From: Escarpia spicata
Lineage: Eukaryota > Annelida > Polychaeta > Sabellida > Siboglinidae
Reading direction: 5' to 3'
Length of the DNA: 64,000 bases
Assembly: GCA_963995525.1 (NCBI GenBank)
Contig: OZ023207.1
Location: 30,299,118 to 30,363,117 of the forward strand
Shown here: positions 18,748 through 29,745 of the stretch, piece by piece
Layout: every line of letters begins with the position of its first letter
How positions within the stretch are numbered: the stretch's first letter is position 1
Made by a program: the position numbers and the translations under genes
Notes under the pieces: generated by a model
What the model was told of the DNA's origin: nothing
Databases searched by the model: none
Seen by the model: only the letters and a program-made list of their open reading frames with translations

Positions 18748-18890
18748 ATTTCATTATAATACATATATATATATATACATGTATATATATATATATACAT
18801 GTATATATATATGTATTATAATGAAATATATATATATGTAGAAGATAGATTATATATATATGTTATGTATATATATATACATTTAAACAC
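18748..18890. repeat. TA-rich near-palindrome
   Basis: ATTTCATTATAATACATATA on the left is mirrored by its complement ending at 18827, with internal ACATGT units. TA tracts continue to about 18890. It could extrude as a hairpin. Confidence 0.8.
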
Positions 18891-18929
18891 ACACCTACAA
18901 ACATTTTGCAAAGCCTACTGGCTTTGGAA

Positions 18930-19020
18930 AGTGTGTGTGTGCGCGCGCGTGCGTGTGTGCGTGTGTGCGTGTATGTGTGCGTTTGTGTGTGTGGGGGGGT
19001 GTGCGTGTGTATGTGTGTGA
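18930..19020. repeat. TG/CG microsatellite
   Basis: GTGTGTGCGCGCG and related units over roughly 90 bases. Confidence 0.85.
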
Positions 19021-20790
19021 TGTCAGTTTCACGTTACACCTACAAGCATTTTCAATAAACCAAAACTACTCTTGTCAGTATGTTTGCCTAACTTAACGAG
19101 TGCGTGTTGAATTTGAATGTTTCACAATTAATGTGTTTTGTTGGTGATATATGAACATCTTCCCCAAACATACATTTAACATTAGTTAAATATATCACGT
19201 TTAAGTGATACAATGATTTGATCAAAAGCATATGTTGTTCAAAATAATGGTATGTGCAATTCTGGCTTTTGTGAATGTTGCGAGGAGTTTGATGTAACTA
19301 AATCAACCTTCTTTGTGATTATTATTATTATGTGATTGTCCAAGTTTTCCGATTATAAATCCAAAATGAATGAATAAAACATTTTCAAGAATAGTGCTGA
19401 CGTCTGAGAGTGTTTCCAAATGTGTGTTAAAGAGGGTATACAAGAACATACCCGTTGATCTTCTGTTTTAAATCGATGCATGCAAACAGTTTGATGGCTG
19501 TCATTTATAATTTGCCATTTGTGAAGGTCGATGAGTGACCAGTCATTGTGTCAACACAATCCGATTCAAAAGCATATTCATGAGATTTCCAACCAAACTC
19601 CGTTGTCATTACTCCGTTCTAGGCATGAAACGGTTATGTATACGCACATGTGTGTATTTACCATATGATGTATATGTGCGTTTGTGAGTGCATGTGTGCA
19701 TGTGTGTATGCTTGTGTATGGGTGTTAGTGTTTGAGTGTAGCTAAAGATATTTTGTTTGATGTAGATCAGTGAGATAGCGTTATGAAATGTCAAAACGTC
19801 GACAGCAATGAAGACCTACAAGCAAAATCGATGATGGACAATATTTTGATCTTGCGATTAAAAACAACTTGTTGTTCCACACGCTCATCAGTCCACACAG
19901 GTAATCTTGTTAACGTCTGGTAAGTTTTAGTTTTATTTAAAAAAAAGCATATAATGTATATTTGTGGAAATGAATACTGTCAATTAATTGTATACCGTAT
20001 TCATAAATAGTTGACTTACAAATCAGATGTAGTTCCATTTCATATCCAACAATTTCGGTTGCTCCTTTATCGTGACCATTATTTATATTACCAAAGAAGA
20101 AAGCTATCATCCGAATTGCGATGTATACATACAAACGAGCGCGCGCGCGCGCACACACACGCATACTATGGATTATACAGATAACTGATTCAAGGGAGAG
20201 CTAATAGTTCCTTCCTCTGCTGAATACATTGAATCGTGAATCAGTTTTGTTGATGCACAGTTTTACTGAATCATAAATGTATGTAACATACGCTGTTCCT
20301 GTAACATTAAAGGGCATAGTTTTCTTTTCAATATCAATAATCAAATTAATTAACTTTTTTAACCTATTGAACTTATTATTCGCGTGTTTTTGTGTTTTGT
20401 TTTCTTTGGAGGAAGGCAGGACAAGGGATATCGACACATCAACATGAAACCAGGAAACAGTTTCAATACCATTCGTGCGATCTCACAAGCCCCCCGCCCG
20501 ATTGCGCTCTTTAAAACTGATTTCGTTCTCTGAACACTGATCTTGTATTTAACGTCTGTTAACCAAACTCAATGATATGGCGCCACTTGGTTGTCGTATT
20601 TACAGAGCGTGGGAACACTTACAACTCTTGCTGTGATGAAAAGGGTTGGTTACCCTGAGTCAGTGAAACCGATCGAATTGATTTTCGTGCTATGTCATTA
20701 AATATAAGTTGTTTTATATTAGTTCACACGAAACATTCCAACCAACACTTAAAAAATAGTAGCTCGCCACAAGTCACGCAAAAAACTGCA
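19021..20790. other. Stretch without recognised genes
   Basis: Only short frames. A TG-rich patch near 19640-19740 and a GCGC/CA patch near 20140-20165 are the only patterns seen. Confidence 0.5.
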
Positions 20791-20802
20791 CTGTACATAC
20801 AC

Positions 20803-21034
<232 letters not shown>

Positions 21035-21330
21035 CCAATCAATTAAAATTGCCATCGGGCGCTTTACACACATGCACACGTATATAATAGTATTTTACAT
21101 AAAAAGAAATGCTAACTAAGAAATAAATATGTAAAAAATATTACATTACCTTAAATATAGTTACTAAAAAAAGAGAGATAATAAAAAACGTTTAAATAAA
21201 TTAAGACATTGTTAAAAACTACTATAAAAACATTAATTTATGCAAGAAGAATAACCATACATATGTTAAGAAACTAATAAAACAAAAAATATATTTATCA
21301 ATAGAAAGCACATAAAATGTCCTCGTCAGT

Positions 21331-22305
21331 GTATTATAAAAACGCTTGTTTAAAAAGGTGAGTCTTCACAAGTGTTTTAAACACTTGTAATGATGTTGCT
21401 GCCCTGAGTGTAGGAGGCAAATTGTTCCATAGAACCGCCGAGCAAACCGCGAAACGGTGATCACCATGAGTAACAGTTTGTGAGGCCGGTACGAACAAAA
21501 GGCGAGGCTGCGAGGTAGATCGTAGAGTTCTGTTGATGGTACGGTAGCCAATTAACTCACGTATGTAGTCCGGCGCTAGACCATTCAAGGCACAACACGT
21601 AGACACCAGCATTTTGTAGGTCGGTCTCAAATGAACGGGTAGTCAGTGTAAACGCTGCAACACGGGCGTGATGTGTTCGTATTTCCTCGTCCGATTAATT
21701 AGGCGAGCGGCACAGTTCTGCACCCTTTGTAGACTTTGCATCACCGTGTGTGGGAGACCATAAAGAAGTGCATTCTCATAGTCTAAACGGGATGTCACTA
21801 GTGCGTGAACAAGTGTCTTGCATGATTCTTCCGTCAGATGTGGCCGAATTCGTCCAATGTTTCTAATATGATAGTAGCAGCTTTTCACAGTGTTGGCAAT
21901 CTGCTGTTCCATTTTCAGGTTGCTATCAAATAGCACACCCAAACTGCGCACGCACGATGATGGTTGAATTCGATGGCCGGCTACTGTGATGTATACATTG
22001 GCAGGCAGACTGCCGCGTTTCTTCGCTGGAGAAAAAAACGATCGTCTCGGATTTCTCTGTGTTCAGTTTTAACTGGTTTCTAGTCAACCATGCAGCCACT
22101 TCCGCAACACACAATTCCACCTTAACCAGTGCCGCCACAATTGATTCATCTCGTTCAACCGTGAGGTAGATTTGAATGTCATCAGCATAACAGTGACGCT
22201 CCATGACGTGTTTAGCAACAATATTTCCGATAGGCTTGGTGTACATGCAATACAAAGAAGGGCCCAACACCGACCCTTTTTAGACGCCACACGCCAAGAT
22301 TGACT
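21331..22305 (-). pseudogene. Broken non-LTR retrotransposon RT, C-terminal part
   Basis: Read on the minus strand, frames from 22308 to 21334 give the RT motif CYADDIQIYLTV, then WLTRNQLKLNTEKSE, RSLGVLFDSNLKMEQQ, SRLDYENALLYGLP, LQRVQNCAARLINRTRK and the C-terminal ...LFKQAFL. Breaks: a stop just before GSVLGPSLY, a frameshift in the 21930-22030 region, and TGA in place of Trp in LH-W-LPV near 21639. The 5' half (endonuclease, fingers) is absent. Different sequence from the 16.2-kb fragment, but the same broad LINE class. Confidence 0.82.
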
Positions 22306-22324
22306 CAACCGACTCGGTAACTAT

Positions 22325-22470
22325 ATATATACACAAACACCTATTCATACAAACACACACACGCATACACAAACATACACAGACACGCACCCACAAACAC
22401 ACAAACAAAACCCCCACACACACGCACACACACATACACTTACACACACGTGACTAAATGTGACGTTTCA
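22325..22470. repeat. CA-rich microsatellite before the orphan CCP exon
   Basis: CA, ACAAACAC and ACGC units, similar in type and position to the tract that precedes CCP exon 1 of the main gene. Confidence 0.88.
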
Positions 22471-22484
22471 TTACATATTTCCAG

Positions 22485-22673
22485 TGATCACGTGTCCAGC
22501 CCTTAAAATGTCCAAGGGTGAGGCGTAGGACGACTCATCGTATACATCTTGCAAGAGAAACTACAACGATACATGTGAAGTGTTGTGTACAATCAGCTAC
22601 AACCTCAGTAGCATTGATAGTATACACAGGTGTACTCAACACAGCAACTGGACTAACCTGGTTACATGCGAAC
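22485..22673 (+). pseudogene. Orphan CCP exon with in-frame stop, duplicate of CCP exon 1
   Basis: Same length (189 nt), same acceptor (TTTCCAG) and donor (GTAAGTTATA) and the same frame as the exon at 241-429. ITCP, KMSKGEA, NYNDTC, HSNWTN and VTCE match closely. After KGEA the Tyr codon TAC has become TAG, so the copy cannot be read through. The extra-cysteine positions have also shifted. It lies ~10.6 kb beyond the last exon of the CCP gene with no other CCP exon nearby. Confidence 0.85.
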
Positions 22674-23354
22674 GTAAGTTATACACATAACATAATACGT
22701 ATATATTTTTAAATGCCCAAAGCGATACATGGACGACTGGCTGAGGGTATATTGCGGAGTAATTTGAAATCATAATTGCCCTGAGTAGTTAATACGTTCA
22801 TTTATTGTTCACAACGTGTGTAAATGTGTGGTTTACGGCAGTAGCTAAAATACGCTTAAAGTTCCGAAGAATTCCGGTCGTGCGTGGATAACAACACCCA
22901 GTCAGACAGACAGATATGCCAACATATATATATACATTAGTATTTACATATGAGATGTTGACTCGTTTCATTTCACAAGGCGTACCAACAAACATTGTGG
23001 TTACAGTTTTCTTGTTGAACATATCCGTTGAAGCAAATTCGTGTCAGCGCATTATGTGTACTTCCAATAATACGTGTTCTTACAGGATATCGTGAAGGGA
23101 TGTAATTATGAGAATGTTATAAACTTCAATGGTATATATGTATGATCGAGTTAGCGTATGCTGTATGTTATCGTTTCCCTTTGTGACGTCTTGAACCTCA
23201 AGCGCCAAATTGTCAGGGAATAATCTATGACCCCGCGAACAGTAACTAAGATCTATATATTTTCAAAACACCCCACACCTATTTAGATGTCCATCTGTTA
23301 TGAGGTAAATCTGTTCGTTCCTTAGCTGTCCGGAACGTAAAATGTAATATGTGC

Positions 23355-25600
23355 ATAATACGTAAAACGTAATCTAACAATCGCACGAACAACGCGCGCG
23401 CTGCAAAAACTTCGGGAAAACGGCCCCGCGTCATAAATTTGGCAATATCGAGTAGACACAGATACAATAATGCTTACATCTATGCCGTTATGCCAACGAA
23501 TATTAGTTGACAATTACATTCTATGACGACTATGGCCGATTGATGGGTGGAACTTCACATTATCTCCGACTGTCGTTATTTTGAAACAACAACAACAACG
23601 TGTACCTGCACGCGTTACGGTGCTAATATAACGACGCTGTCTGTTTTCTAACATGTGCCGTGACAAAAAATATATATGTTCATTCGTCACTAAAATGTAC
23701 TGGTAACTAAAATGTTGGGACTGGTTCAGGACATAAGAGGATGACATCTTCCTAATCAATTTGTCTTGAAACTGTGTTTGGATTGGAGGACAACTATTTG
23801 TTACGAATCGACGTTGTCTAAGGTCGTACTGACATTGGCCCGCGTGTGGTGGGAGTTAAAGGAGAAGACTGAGAATGAACTTTACTGTTGCTAGGATGAG
23901 AATGTTGGAAAATCCCGAAGGAAATTCCAACATCCACAGCAGTGTTGACATGCCGATGATATGTTTGTGTCATAGTAAATAAAATCGTCATCGCAAGCCA
24001 GGGGTGGTATTTAATTGCACTAGCCCCTGTAAATGTCATATGTAAAGCGTGACAGCTATCTAAATCAGTTGAAGTTCTCTTAGTATCTCACTCCGGTGGA
24101 CGGGACTCACACGTGAGAACAACACAGACGCCTGCGCACTTGGTCAAAAAGGAACGTTTAATCCACGTATTTCAACTGTAATTACCGATTCGATAATGCA
24201 GACACCCGCGCCCTTTATAAAAAAACGAATTATTAATCCAGATATTTCAACTATCATTACCTCTTCGATAAACCTCACGAGCGGCTGAGCGTTAAACTGT
24301 AGGCAAATAATTACTTTTATAAAGAACAGGAGCAAATAGTAATTCATTAATTACGCCCATGACGACTTTGTTATCGGGATACATAAGCGAGGCTGCAGCT
24401 GCCGTATTTCTCCATCCTTGTATGCCATTGGCTGTGGTAAGGAGCTTTGGCATCATTATGGCCGTCCACTCATTAACCTCATCGATCAAGCTTGTTCTTA
24501 GGCATCCGCGGTGGCGTGTGCCCTCCAATATGCGCTGTAGGAACGTCTTCGGGAGGCTGACGTTTTGTGCAGCTTCTTTTAGCACTTGGTCTCGAAGGCT
24601 TTAATTTTGTCTTGTATGATGCTTAGTGACGTATATTTAGAAATGCGTATGTAGGCGCTACGGTTGTGCATTAATATATAGACAATCAATAACTATATAA
24701 TTTATTGTGTACTATAGATGCATGTGTCAATATTACTTCACTGTGCAGATCTTGGGAAAACCCAATACGCTGGGTTGGATGGGACATCGGTCAACTTGAC
24801 CTGAATCTATATTAACGGCGAGAGTTCAAGGCTGGTAATATTATACATGAATGAATGTGCACCAGGGCAGAGTGACCCGTAATTGGCGGAATAGAGCCGC
24901 GCACTCAATCTTGAATTACTGCGTCACACAATCTTTAATATAAGGCAGCGACAAAGACAGACTTTTCGAAATAGTCCGGGTGTTGACCTGTAAACCGTGC
25001 ATGGTGGTCTGCACGATTTTTATTGCATTTTTGTGAAGTTCAAATATTCAAAGCCAATAATCCGACGAATGCCACCCTGGTACCTTTGAGTATTTTTGCA
25101 TTAATTCATTAATATGCAAATTAGTCATCGTCATTAGAATATATACTTCTCTTCTGAATATATCGAAATGTAAACATAGAGTCGCATTTGGCGTCGATTT
25201 CAGCACTCAAGACAAACCCATCTATTATTAGTATTAAACTTGCTGATAAAGGCTTGGCCAGAGGAGAATCGACAGCTTGCGAACAAAAACATTATACTAA
25301 ACTAAACACACCGGTCTATCCACAAGCCGCAGTCCGCGTTTCGGCAACACTAGACAGACTACGACAAACAGGTTACATATCCAAGAAGCAACGATATTAT
25401 TTAGAGTCACTGGATACACCTCGATCACGTCTGCTCTATCTCTATTACCCAAGATTGATCAGGCTAAAAATAAATGGCCTCGGCCTCAAATGCCTCCAGG
25501 ACGATCGAGCATATCCGATTGCAACAGTTCACATCATGGGAAACTGACTAGTAAATGGCGGAATAACAGTACACTCAATCCTGATTTACTGGGTTAGAGG
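23355..25600 (+). mobile_element. Penelope-like element remnants: ORF tail, long non-coding segment, partial RT
   Basis: From 23355 the + strand matches the reverse complement of 37.0-39.0 kb, including the end of a GIY-YIG-type ORF (YVKRNLTIA.TTRALQKLREN, about 23360-23440) and some 1.5 kb of non-coding sequence. After a 45-bp motif (GGCGGAATA...CACTCAATC...TTACTG at about 24885-24930, repeated at 25553-25600) comes an RT-like frame at 25188. That frame shows DRLRQTGYISKKQRYYLES and, after a frame change, LPKID...PPGRSSISD, like the start of a Penelope-like RT (LPKIHKP...GRPIVSD). The arrangement suggests partial tandem copies. Nothing here is intact. Confidence 0.55.
25188..25547 (+). pseudogene. 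Truncated Penelope-like RT N-terminal fragment
   Basis: A frame of 119 codons with LRQTGYISKKQRYYLESLDTP and then a shift to LPKIDQAKNKWPRPQMPPGR. This order (Q..G.I......YL........R.YLLPKIHK) is typical of the first RT motifs in Penelope-like elements. The YADD part and the endonuclease are missing, because the sequence ends at a terminal repeat. Confidence 0.5.
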
Positions 25601-25667
25601 ACCATTAATTATAGGGTAACGAAAAGTTCTGGTGACATTATACTGTATATGTTAACGTACTTTGTGA

Positions 25668-25722
<55 letters not shown>

Positions 25723-25825
25723 TGTGTGTGTGTGTGGGGGGGGGGGTGGGTGGGTGGTTGTGTTTTTGTGAGCGTGTGTGCGTGTGTGCGTGTGTGCGTG
25801 TGTGTTTTCTTTATGTTTACGTGGG

Positions 25826-25876
<51 letters not shown>

Positions 25877-25878
25877 AT
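25668..25878. repeat. TG, G-rich and CGTG microsatellite
   Basis: TG run, then GGGGGGTGGGTGGG, TGCG units and a CGTG run of about 50 bases. Confidence 0.95.
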
Positions 25879-26123
25879 GTTTGTAGTTTAGCTTTAATTA
25901 CTAATTAATTAATTACTAATACAGGATCCCTCGGAAATAACGTAGCGCCTTTACTTGTTTCGCAATTCCCCACAGGTTATGGATATCTTGATCGGTTTCA
26001 AGGTTTATGCCGGAAGTTAGACAGACATAAATCATGTGTAATATAAAACGTAACTTACAGCAATTAATAAAAGCGCGGCGCGCGCGTCGAAAATGCTAAA
26101 ATTTACATGATAACAAACACATT

Positions 26124-26441
26124 GTTGCAGTGGGTAGAGCGTCGGACTCTCGACCGGAGAAAATTCTGATTCGAATCCTGTGCTGCGGTGTTGCAACATG
26201 TGAAGTTCTTTCACTCTACGTTGCTCCAATTCACTCAGCAGTGTGAAGGAGTATGTGACTGACAGTGGTGGATATTTATATACGAATAGTCTTCGCGCAT
26301 TAATTGCAGCCTGGCTGAATGCTTCTCATATAAGTCTATATGGTGTTCTGTTGAACAGGGCTGTCAGAGAGTAAAGCATAAAGCTTTTTAAACAGTCCTC
26401 AGGACTGGATAAGAACTTACCTATACATTTTGTAATATTAG
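26124..26441 (+). mobile_element. tRNA-derived SINE, copy 1
   Basis: The head resembles a tRNA: GTGGGTAGAGCGTCGGACTC (A-box region) and GATTCGAATCC at 26168-26178 (B-box). The body (CACTCAGCAG, GTGGATATTTAT, ATTGCAGCCTGGCTGAATGC, GGACTGGATA) aligns in order with the element at 47646-47972. It is too diverged from a tRNA cloverleaf, and too long, to be a tRNA gene. Confidence 0.75.
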
Positions 26442-26689
26442 GGACACCGTTTTCTGCGACTGTGTGTACTTAGCATCATATGAATTATGTTTTTCTATTT
26501 TGAAACTATTTGTTGTTGATGTTATTATCCACGATTATTTTAAGAAGGGTACATTATTTTATAGACAATAAACTCGGTAATAACACGTTGACTAATACCT
26601 AGATCAAGCCTATTTAGAAACAAACAATTAGAATGCATGTATTGATTAGATTTATTTATAATTCCTGTTGTATTTATTCAGTTTTCATA

Positions 26690-26820
26690 GTTCGAGTAGG
26701 GCATAGCAACACATAAGTCTATGACTTCAGCTATGTCCTTTCAGCAGCAGCAGCAGCAAACCATACTGTGCATGTATTATGTTGTTGTTGTTGTTGAATA
26801 AACGTTCATTCATACCTACT
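26690..26820 (+). repeat. Retroposon 3' tail with GAATAAACGTTCATTC
   Basis: GGGCATAGC...CTATGTCCTTTCAGCAGCAGC, then TTGTTGTTGTTGTTGAATAAACGTTCATTCAT. The ending is shared with the tails near 4.8 and 9.1 kb. Confidence 0.5.
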
Positions 26821-27940
26821 ACGAATGTATCCAAAGCTTTTAATGTCAGAAGTTTCCGTTGACAAGCGACACTACCGGATTCAAATTGATGATATATCGG
26901 GCACATTAACAATATTCCTAACACAGGATGTGCGTAAAGGTCAAAGGGTTTATGTCAAACGTGTGAAATCAAAACCGACTTGTTCTCAACATAATGTCTT
27001 TTCTTCGTCTCTAAACTCTAAAATGCCATTGCAAACAGCGGTAAGAAGAGGCGATATTAATTGCGCAAGAAGCAATTAACATAGTCTCTATCACGGAATT
27101 TAGACATCACCAATATCGCGTTTTATTCGTACAGTGAGAGGTGATCGGAGCAAGAAATGTCGCCTTACTTTTTACACGGACACAAATGTTCTGTCAATCA
27201 AAACTGGCTATAACAATGTCCGATGTTTGACAACGAAGTAGAGCATGCGCGCTTGTTATATTTCAGTTGTTCCAATTTAGAGTTGATGCCCTCGTTATGG
27301 CTGGATGGATTACAAGTTGATTTTGGTATAAAGTTCTCTTTTAATTTGGTTGATTTAGTTCCGTGAAAAAATAGCATAGTTGGATATGTCTAGCAAAACG
27401 TCTGATAGACTCTTGCGTATCTTTTGCATCATTTGTTTGCTGTTGGTATTAATTGTTATCCACAAAGGATTTTCGCCTGTGTTTCACTTAACACCATATG
27501 GCTTACGCTAACTCGATTATACATATATACAACATATACACAGGTGTATCAGTTATTAAAAAGCAAACGGGACTAGGCAGCCGAGAACAGTCTTATTGGA
27601 GAAAAAAACCACAGTAAAACTAATGCTGGTTATTATAAGAAATACACATTAATTCGCCTTTGTTGACAAACAAACTAATGTTACATACATTTAGCTGGGA
27701 AACTGTGACCTGGGTCATTCACTAGTTTGAAGACGATAATGTCGATGCTTACAACACTATGTGATACTAACTCACTCCTTCAGTCAGCTATTGTTGTAAA
27801 AAATGACAACGTCGACATTAAGCACGGTTAAAGGGAAGCATGAGGGAATTTTTGGGGATTAAGCACCTAAAAGAGTTAATGCAAACTAACTATTTCCAAC
27901 TATAATTATATTTGTTATCGTCAGTGGTTTTGTAGTAAAC
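26821..27940. other. Stretch without recognised genes
   Basis: A frame at 26825-27079 has no recognised domain. The rest shows short frames only. Confidence 0.45.
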
Positions 27941-27950
27941 ATGTTACCCA

Positions 27951-29399
27951 TTGCGTTTAGACAAGATGGCGTGTCGTTACGGTACTGATTCTTCGTCTGA
28001 TGAAATATATTCAGAAGTAGCTGGATATCGGTTTCAACCGCAAAGACAAGGGCCATTGTTGCAAGATAGACCAGAGCATGATAACGAAGACGCGCGGGAA
28101 GTAGAAATGCAGAGGCGACTAACAAGCCGAGACGTAACTGACTGGCGACTGGTGGTGAAGGTGTCGCCGTGGAAAGTGTCAGGTTGATTTTTTTGTTCAG
28201 AAAGGAGTGTCTGCTGTCAGACAACGGCTGCGACTCGTCAGCACGCAGAGCATGTCGGTGAAGGTAATTATTCATGTGTCTGCTCATTATGAGGTCCGGG
28301 CTGGGTAATATTTTAAATAAATGTATGAACTGAGTGAGTCGATCGCTCGGTCGGTGGCACCTCGATTCGACGACAGTCCTCAGTTCTCATGCCAGTGCCG
28401 TGGGTTCGGTGTCTGAGTGTCCAGTTTTACATTTTATGGGAATATTACCTAAGGTTATACCTTCGCCGTTTAAAAAAAACGGTTCCAGGAACCGAGTTCA
28501 AAATTATGATAGAAAACAAACAGGTTAACTGTTGCGTTCCCATTTTTATATTTACAGTAACGACTATGCATGTGTATCACCATATGAGAGAAATATGTGG
28601 CAGTATTAATTGTTCTTTTAATAGGCTTGAATTAAATTTTATAGAAAGGGGGCATAATTCTTGTATAAATACAGAAAGACAATCCTAATCCATTCTGCTT
28701 GTGACATTGGCTTCATTCAGAATGGAACATTGGAACCTCACTTTTAAGGTCACCCTTGGGACTGTATAAAAAGTTATCTTACTAGCGGTAGTACTGATAT
28801 CCTATACTATACAGAGGCTGTATTTCCAAGGTCACCATGTGTTATAACAGCAGTGAAATATGTTGTTAAATATTACTTGACATATATCAACAATGACGAT
28901 AATACTACTGTAAGCAGAACATCAAGCAAAGCAACAGCAATTTTAAAATGTATAAACATATAATATCTATGAAGTTTCATTAACTGTATATACTAGGCAT
29001 AGTTAGTATAAATCTTTTAATAGTAAACAACATAGGATCATTCTAGAACATTTTGAGTAGCACGCCTATGCGAGAATTGAAGAAAGGTTCAAATGATTTC
29101 ATAAAAACACTGCTTGTTGATATATACCAATTTGACAAGGAAATGAACTACCTCAAACCTATTTTCATACGTCACCTGCTGACAATGTTAGTACATTTAT
29201 TTGAGCCTTATTTTATTTCAGGTCTCTGAGGTGGGCTGCATATAGACAGTTCATCTGGTGGGTCCATGGCAGGCTGGGCTGAAAGGTACGGAGAGTTATA
29301 TCAGCGTGTGCCAGCCATCAAATACGATCACACTTCCCTGCACTCGATGGGACACAACATGAGGGATTCCACTTGGCACTGGAGGACTGAACTACACTA
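27951..29399 (+). pseudogene. Decayed P2X7-like intracellular domain gene
   Basis: 27966-28187 reads MACRYGTDSSSDE...GYRFQPQR...RLTSRDVTDW; in related genes DW begins the cysteine-rich DWC.CG.C motif, and here small indels follow. About 1 kb later, after TTTCAG at 29220, the frame gives LRWAAYRQFIWWVHGRLG, stop (TGA), KVRRVISACASHQIRSHFPA, ending HLALED and TGA at about 29397. This matches the P2X7-type C-terminal zinc domain (YTAYRQF..W..GRLG...R..IPSC....IR..FP), common as stand-alone genes in marine invertebrates. TGA for Arg and the damaged Cys motif suggest a pseudogene. Exons between are not resolved. Confidence 0.5.
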
Positions 29400-29497
29400 A
29401 ACTAGAGGATGCATTTGTCACTTTATACAAAACTATGGCTGTAGGGGGAAATGCAAACAAAACAGCTAGTCCCTTGAAACGTCCTTGTCAATTGTCA

Positions 29498-29546
29498 GTC
29501 GATTTGTAAATAAATAGTTGGATTGACTATTTATTTACAAATCGAC
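29498..29546. repeat. Perfect 21-bp inverted repeat with 7-nt loop
   Basis: The arm starting GTCGATTTGTAAATAAATAG (29498-29518) is mirrored exactly at 29526-29546. AATAAA is present on both strands, so it could act as a two-way polyadenylation hairpin after the P2X7-like remnant. Confidence 0.9.
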
Positions 29547-29745
29547 TGCCTCTTGATGGCAGCAGATCATGTTTCATTGGCTTGGGCACATCTGCCCCAA
29601 GGACTGCAATTCCAGTTGGGACAGTGATTCCTGGCTGTTTCAGATTTCTCACAAAGACATCATTCACTCTTTCCATGGACATTTGGGTTTGCAGGTAAAT
29701 CTGCTGCTGTGTTTTGTCGTTCGCAGCACCCACTGCTTGCGCCTT

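Noticed and set aside
23818..24039. Similar 70-80-codon frames at 23.8 kb (-), 38.3 kb (+) and 55.7 kb (-)
   Set aside because: They are shared because the Penelope-like non-coding block is repeated; the frame differs in strand use and breaks in copy 3, so it is not a conserved protein.
23355..25600. Hammerhead ribozyme expected in Penelope-like terminal repeats
   Set aside because: I looked for CTGATGA followed by GAAAC in the three remnants and found no convincing core; a covariance search would decide.
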